Of a stretch of 64,000 nt of DNA, positions 59,101 through 64,000 are shown piece by piece (within the stretch, counting starts at the first letter, position 1; each line of letters opens with the position of its first letter). The notes beneath the pieces were generated by a model that worked only from the letters and a program-made list of their open reading frames with translations, was not told where the DNA came from and did no database searches. The position numbers were made by a program, and so were the translations under genes. Source of the stretch: Diphasiastrum complanatum (lineage: Eukaryota > Streptophyta > Lycopodiopsida > Lycopodiales > Lycopodiaceae). The stretch is from the NCBI GenBank assembly GCA_029204225.1, contig CM055111.1, forward strand, positions 26,257,540 through 26,321,539, given 5' to 3'.

Positions 59101-62100
59101 GATGCATACTTGGAAAATTTCAAAGGCAAGCTTTTCCAATTGATGGAACTATTATAGTTGATGGCAAATTTGATTTGGTTCATAGTGATGTATGCGGTCC
59201 AATGAGGACCGAATCCATTGGAAGGTGTAAGTACTTTGTTACTTTTATTGATGACCTTTCAAGATTTACATGGATTTATCCTATGAAGGCAAAATCTAAA
59301 GTTTTTCAACGCTTTAAGGATTTTCTAGCAATGATAGAAAACCAGTTTGGGCACTCTTTGAAGATCTTACGTACCGACCGAGGAGGGGAATATATAAAGA
59401 ATACGTTCGGTACTTATCTTCAAAGCAAAGGTACATCAAATGACAACCCCTGACACACCTCAATAAAATGGTATTGCCGAAAGAAAGAATCGCGCTATCA
59501 TGGAGATGGCTCGATGCATGGTCAAGGCAAAGGGCCTACCTCACAAGTTTTCGGCTGAAGCGGTTATAACGGCGGCTTACATTAGTAATCGGTGTCCTAC
59601 TAAAGCCTTGAAGGTATTAACTCCTTATGAAGTTTGGTATGGTAAGAAGCCTACTGTTTCTCACTTACGCATCTTTGGTTGCATGGCTTATGCTTTCATT
59701 CCCGATAAGCTAAGAACCGAGCTTGATGATAAAGGAGTTAAATGCATATTTGTTGGTTATAGTAGCGAAAGCAAGGGCTGTAGGTTGTTTAATATGGATA
59801 CTAATAAAATCATAGTGAGTCGTGATGTTCATTTTGATGAAAAGACCTCCTATGATGTTGCGCCCACTCATGTCATGAAAGGGGACTTTCCCCATGATGC
59901 GTATCTTGAAATATTTTCAGATTTGGTTTTGCCATCTAATCATGAAGATAAGGAACTGCCATCAACTTCTAGTGGATAGGCCACTACTTCTTCAATTTTG
60001 CAGCCCATAGTTCATCAAGAAGAACCTATTTATGGTGAAGAGCAGCCTGTTGAAGACATTGGACAGCAAGGTCCAAGTTCGGAAAACATTGGACAACAAG
60101 GTCCAAGTTCGGAACACTTTGGACAGCAAAGTGTTGACAAAGGTAAGGATGTTGGACAACCCAAACCAGTCCTTAAATGGTTGTTGCAGACTTTGCAGGA
60201 CAACAAAGTGGATCATTTCTATGAAAGGAAGACTCGTGCCTCTACTAAATCAGTAGAATTTGCTGATTTTTCTAATTTTGCTCTTATTTCTATTGAGGAT
60301 GGTGCAGTAGAACTTGTTTTTTATGAGCAGGCCAGAGGAGTAAAATGTTGGGAGGATGCGATGCAAGAGGAGTATAACTCACTCATGAAGAACCACACTT
60401 GGGTTATTGTTGATCTTCCACATGGGACTAGAATCTTCATCTCTCAACAACAATACATTGTTAAAGCAATTTTCTTTTTTCAAGTCGCCGCAAGTTGATG
60501 CATATGATGGATGCACTAGTGAAAAGTTTCATGCAAAACCTTTTCAATTTGATGTTTTAGCAAAGGTCGAAAAATTCAAGCACTCTTTGGAACCGTATTG
60601 TACTAATCGAGGAGGGAGTCAACATGTGTCAATTAGTACTTTTGTTCAAAGTGTTAAGAGTGAGCATTTGTTTGGAGAGAATTTTTCATTACTAGAAGAA
60701 TCTTCTATGTCATCCCATGCCTCTTCGAGGGACAACTTTGATGACGCCATCGTTGATGCATCTCTTGATAGTTTGCCAAATTTTTATGATGAAGACGTTG
60801 GACAACAGGTTCAATCATCTTCTTTTGGTCATTTACAACCCATTTTACATCATGAGTAGTCCATTATGCTTCAGGAACAGCCTGCGGAAGATTATGGACA
60901 ACATGGTCCATGTTGGGAACACTTTGGGCAGTTGGGTTTTCACTCTCTTACTTACTAGTTGTTTATCTCCAATTGTCAGCATCATAGTTAAGGTTATTTT
61001 CAATCCACTGGTAGTGAATAGTAAATAGTATGCGGGAGAAAACATGGAATTTTGTTTCTTGGCTCTAACTAATTTTATTTTGATCTGATTTTCATTTGAA
61101 TTGACTTTTTGGATCCCTTCTTGAAGGGCAAGTAGCGCATAAAAGGTTTATAATTTCTTTCCTGTTACCACAGGTGGAAGCTAGGGTGCTAGATATTAAT
61201 TGAACAGCCCATAACAGTTCCTTGTCGGCTATTGGAGACTTTGCAGGACAACAAAGTATTGTCTTACTACGAAGGGAAGGCACATGCCTCTTTAAAATCA
61301 GAGTACCTCTTGCTGATTTTTTTGGTTCTATACTTACTCTTCATCATGATGTTGGTACATTGTCTATTCTATGTGAGCAAGTCATTGATGGTAAGGTTTG
61401 GGAGGATGTGATGTCCAAAGAGTTTGGTACTCTTTTTTATTGTCCTTATGGTAAGAAGTTTTTTCGAATGATGTGGGAGCCTATAATGGATTACAAGTCC
61501 ATGTTTCGACTTATTGTCGAGTTTATGTTGGTTCCCTACTTCGGATGGAGCATGCAAATCCTCACCCTTCAACTTGATGCTTCATTATTACGCATTCTTT
61601 TCCTTTTATATGTTGGACATGATTGGGGATGAGATTTCGACTACTTCGGTGCGAAGTTTATATGGCGACATGAAGTTTGGACAGCAAGTTGCATTTTTCT
61701 CTTTCGAGAAGTTACTTCATGCTATGTTATGCATTTCCATTTAAGGAGGGTGTTGGAATGTAAATGGAATTGCTTACATTACCATAGGTTACTTTGACCC
61801 AAAAGGTCGAGAGTTGTGTAACCATGGTCATTTATAATATTAGGCCTACTAAACTTAGAGTTAGCTAAGTTAGTATGAAATTAACTTGGTAGGGACTCAT
61901 GGGTCCACTAGGCCTAATTGTGACATTAAGTACCCCAACTTGACATATTGGAGGTACCTTATTGTTTCTATGTAAGTTATAGAAAGTTGGATAGTCAATA
62001 GTCAAGTAGTTGGATAGCCAATAGTCATGAAGTTAGATAGTCATCTTGGACTATATATGCTTGGGTTACCCCGCGCCAATACTATATTGACACGTGGCAC

Positions 62101-63739
62101 CTGAATGACCTACAACTATAGAGACCAGCGTCCTGTCCCTTATAACGAGACCGTCACCTTAGGTAACTTGTTGTGCCCTACGTAACAATGAGGATAAGGA
62201 GATGAGTAAGAGGGGGCTTTGATGATGATGATGATGATGATGTTCAGGAGGCTATGGCTGAGATGGACACTGATGAGGAGGATGATGTGGGTGTTAGCAA
62301 TGAGCGATAGTTTGCTGACCCAGATGCAAAGACATAGCCCGAGCCTACATCATCAATATGCAGAGGGAGGTGTAGGCCTAGAGTTTCTCCTTGAGTTAGG
62401 CTCATGGATTTGCATGTTGTTGAGCCAGGGACATCTCAGGCACAGTCCACAACAACTCATGCATAGGCAGCAAAGGCTTGGCAAGCCCATGGTAGAGTGA
62501 AACACATAGTGGCAGAGTCAAATGGATAGGCATGAATAAACTGCAACACATTCCCGGGGTGGACTATACCTCATCTTTCTAATAATCCCCTAGTGACAGT
62601 GAGGAGTGCTCTTCGGACAAAAACTACGAGTTATAGAGATTAGATGATGTTTTGTATGTTATTGGCGTGTATTGTTCAGTTTTTGTAGGGCACATGTGCT
62701 CGTGACTTCACTTATATCATCTATATACTAGGCCATGTTTCAAACTCTATATGACAAATTACTTCATGATGTTTTCTGACGTATTGATGTCGTTGAATGA
62801 GCCCTATGTGATGTCCTTACTTCTAAGTTCTAACTTACAACTATTTGCAAATGTATGTCTAGTAAGCTACAATTTTATAATGTGGCTATTGGTTGCCAGT
62901 CGACTTTGCTTCATCATATTACACTATACTAATATTATCTTGATCCCGAACTCCGCAAAATCTCATACGAATATTGAAAGGGTTAGTCCAGAGCCAAACA
63001 ATCTTTTGTGTTCACAATTTACGATTTTTTTCATGATTTTTAACTCAAACCTCCAAAAAGATTTGGAACGTTCCAAAATTTGAAAATACTTTTGTTTGCG
63101 TTCTGTATATGGTTGAGGGTAAAGTCCGTGTTGCTGGTTTAAGTTGTTGTTCTTTTTGTCTTATTTTTATCTCATGGTTTTAACAAGTTTGTCATTTAGT
63201 TCTTTTTTGGGTCTGTGCAAGAGAATTTGGATAGCAACTTGTGCTCTGGTAGTGATGGCGCAATAAGTGAGACTGGATGGATAATTGATAGATTTTTTCA
63301 TGCTGGTGGCCTAGTATCACTATGTCAAACCTTTTTATGTTGTTCATATATTGTTGTTGGCATTAGCTAATGAATTCACAAATTTTTCATTTTGAATCTG
63401 TGAATTTGAATATTTTCCAATGATCCGATCTCACAAGGAGTGATATATTATGTCTTCTGACCCGAAGTTACCTTTATGGCATTTTTTTGCACCTGAAATT
63501 TGATATTGGAAACAATGCATTTTGATATCCATCAACCTAACATCTAGATCAGATATTTTAGTAGCAACATCAGGCCTCATTTTTACAACTCAAATGGAGT
63601 ATTTGCAACATCTACGAAAAATAGGCTGAAGATCTCTGCACTTTCAATGATCTGTACATGCAGATATCTGTCCTGGGATGATTACTTTATGTCCATTGCA
63701 TTTCTTTCTGCCCAACGATCAAAAGATCCCAATCGGCAG
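56164..63739 (+). CDS. Deoxycytidylate (dCMP) deaminase, exons 1-3; gene continues beyond the window
   Basis: Exon 1 is 56164-56373: [20 protein letters not shown] and a hydrophobic segment (residues about 10-35). Intron 1 is 56374-56465 with acceptor TTTTGCAG. Exon 2, 56466-56743, is polar and ends [13 protein letters not shown] at donor GG|GTAAGA. Intron 2 is 56744-63663 (6,920 bp). Exon 3, 63664-63739, lies between ATGCAG and CAG|GTAAC and reads [20 protein letters not shown], then DPNRQ. Phases agree and the three exons total 188 codons. The sequence from DPAKRKG through DPNRQ is the highly conserved entry to the deaminase fold of plant dCMP deaminases, which convert dCMP to dUMP for thymidylate synthesis. 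The zinc ligands (HAE and PCxxC) must lie beyond 64000. The exon 1 donor (CTG|GTAGCC) is the least certain point; if the N-terminal segment is a membrane anchor or organelle signal is unknown. Confidence 0.82.
57143..57615 (+). pseudogene. Ty3/gypsy reverse transcriptase fragment (Gy2)
   Basis: Plus-strand sequence reads [53 protein letters not shown] and VVYLDDIV, the palm domain with its active-site YLDD. After a shift near 57475 it reads [24 protein letters not shown]. The pattern is of the chromovirus type, unlike At2. It has no gag, RNase H or LTR and lies inside intron 2 of the deaminase gene in the same direction. Confidence 0.88.
57620..58440 (-). pseudogene. Ty3/gypsy integrase fragment (Gy3)
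   Basis: The minus strand from 58440 reads [73 protein letters not shown] and FYANRGCAS, the usual integrase core, then a tail with [11 protein letters not shown]-like sequence in shifted frames near 57760. It meets the opposite-facing Gy2 fragment at about 57618 and is truncated by Co7 on the other side. Gy2 and Gy3 may be one inverted, rearranged element or two separate ones. Confidence 0.82.
58455..61740 (+). pseudogene. Ty1/copia Co7, protease to start of reverse transcriptase, then rearranged
   Basis: It begins near the end of gag, with protease [17 protein letters not shown] near 58573. The segment 58698-59453 (about 250 codons, open) has [70 protein letters not shown] and [13 protein letters not shown]. 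The integrase continues after a stop ([48 protein letters not shown]) to 59979. A linker and the very start of reverse transcriptase follow ([20 protein letters not shown]), after which almost all reverse transcriptase and RNase H are gone. From 60480 to 61640 a diverged second copy of the linker is found. The element ends with a short purine tract before the LTR. Confidence 0.88.
60058..60132 (+). repeat. 30-33-bp tandem repeats in the Co7 linker
   Basis: The phrase ACATTGGACAGCAAGGTCCA and its near copies occur three times, encoding repeated GQQGPSSE units. Related words recur near 60795, 60895 and 61678, marking a second, diverged copy of the same linker. Confidence 0.8.
61751..62187 (+). 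repeat. 3' LTR of Co7
   Basis: After the purine tract AAGGAGGG the LTR starts TGTTGGAATG at 61751 and ends ACGTAACA at 62187, giving 437 bp with TGTT/AACA inverted ends. A TATATATGC box lies near 62052. No 5' LTR is present because the left part of the element is truncated. Confidence 0.75.
62216..62520 (+). pseudogene. Short acidic coding remnant with a GAT repeat
   Basis: A GAT triplet run (62219-62241) opens a frame of Asp repeats followed by [20 protein letters not shown] and, past stops, [12 protein letters not shown]. Acidic tails like this occur at the end of some transposases, but nothing more specific can be seen. It may be chance. Confidence 0.25.
62521..63663. other. AT-rich intron sequence, nothing recognised
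   Basis: No element ends, ORFs with family features or RNA genes were recognised. The last bases form the acceptor of deaminase exon 3. Confidence 0.35.
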
Positions 63740-64000
63740 GTAACTTGTCTTGATGAAAAGCTTATGAGAATCTCCACTGTGCTTTGTATTGTGCATAATT
63801 GAAACAACAGAGGCAAGCAACTTTATGCAAGTTTTTAGTGGATTGCACAATACAGTTTTTGGTAATATGGAGCTCAATCTTTATAACCTTTTGACATGAG
63901 CCTTCTAGATTATCGGAGCATGTTAGGTGAAATATTTTACTGGAGTCATCGTTGCTATGATCCTAGCCTCAACTTCAGTGTCACTTGGATTCTTGCAAGT
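63740..64000 (+). other. Start of intron 3 of the dCMP deaminase gene
   Basis: It opens with GTAACTTG. No sequence resembling the next deaminase exon is seen. The window ends in TTCTTGCAAGT, which may be close to the next acceptor but is not a clear CAG acceptor. Confidence 0.5.

Larger units (their letters stand above)
56744..63663 (+). other. Intron 2 of the dCMP deaminase gene, loaded with retroelements
   Basis: A 6.9-kb intron with GTAAGA at its start and TACATGCAG at its end. It holds a plus-strand gypsy reverse transcriptase scrap, a minus-strand gypsy integrase scrap, most of a copia (Co7) with LTR, and about 1.4 kb of unassigned AT-rich sequence before exon 3 (62300-63663). Confidence 0.78.

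Noticed and set aside
62219-62500. A 93-codon ORF starting with Met repeats
   Set aside because: Off-frame reading of the GAT triplet run.

Overview
The window looks like nuclear DNA from a land plant with a large, repeat-rich genome. The evidence is LTR retrotransposons of both plant superfamilies (Ty1/copia with initiator-Met primer sites; Ty3/gypsy of the Athila/Tat type with a tRNA-Asp-like primer site; a chromodomain-bearing chromovirus), a plant CACTA transposon, a plant ATL-type RING-H2 gene and the 5' part of a plant-type dCMP deaminase gene. I cannot name the species; a fern or another large-genome vascular plant is a guess. Nearly all element coding regions carry in-frame stops and frameshifts. 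All boundaries were read by eye: sites given as exact were checked base by base, others are good to about ten bases or are marked approximate.

Layout. 1-1.6 kb: minus-strand chromovirus reduced to gag, a scrap of RNase H and chromodomain, and an LTR. 2.45-3.16 kb: minus-strand broken host-like gene with a telomere-like insertion in an exon. 4.26-9.06 kb: plus-strand copia (Co1). 9.66-10.2 kb: copia gag scrap (Co2). 10.2-14.95 kb: 3' half of an Athila-like element (At1), whose LTR carries a long GA microsatellite. 15.1-31.56 kb: minus-strand copia (Co3) split by a complete 12,153-bp Athila-like element (At2, 15674-27826) with paired 1,246-bp LTRs and a 5-bp target duplication. 31.6-36.0 kb: CACTA transposon with two genes and palindromic subterminal repeats. 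38.06-39.4 kb: minus-strand gag-like gene. 39.5-40.87 kb: deleted copia (Co4). 42.1-42.45 kb: isolated copia LTR.

The gene island is 43.8-46 kb, where an intact single-exon ATL E3 ligase gene sits. 48.16-48.52 kb is a long imperfect hairpin. 49.5-55.05 kb is a copia (Co5) joined to a third, diverged Athila-like 3' fragment (At3). 55.05-55.52 kb is a minus-strand copia scrap (Co6) hit by an 86-bp tRNA-like SINE. From 56.16 kb to beyond the window end runs the dCMP deaminase gene: exons 1 and 2 at 56164-56743, exon 3 at 63664-63739, and between them a 6.9-kb intron holding two gypsy scraps and most of a copia (Co7).

The most unusual feature is the Athila-like family. At1 and At2 share a long extra ORF between integrase and the 3' LTR, with a globular N-terminal domain, a coiled coil and a Trp-rich C-terminal domain; At3 keeps only the C-terminal end. 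In At2 this ORF is preceded by a pyrimidine-rich spacer holding nine TTCnnGAA dyads. The host genes show no functional link to each other; the window is mainly a record of nested insertion, deletion and decay around two or three plant genes.
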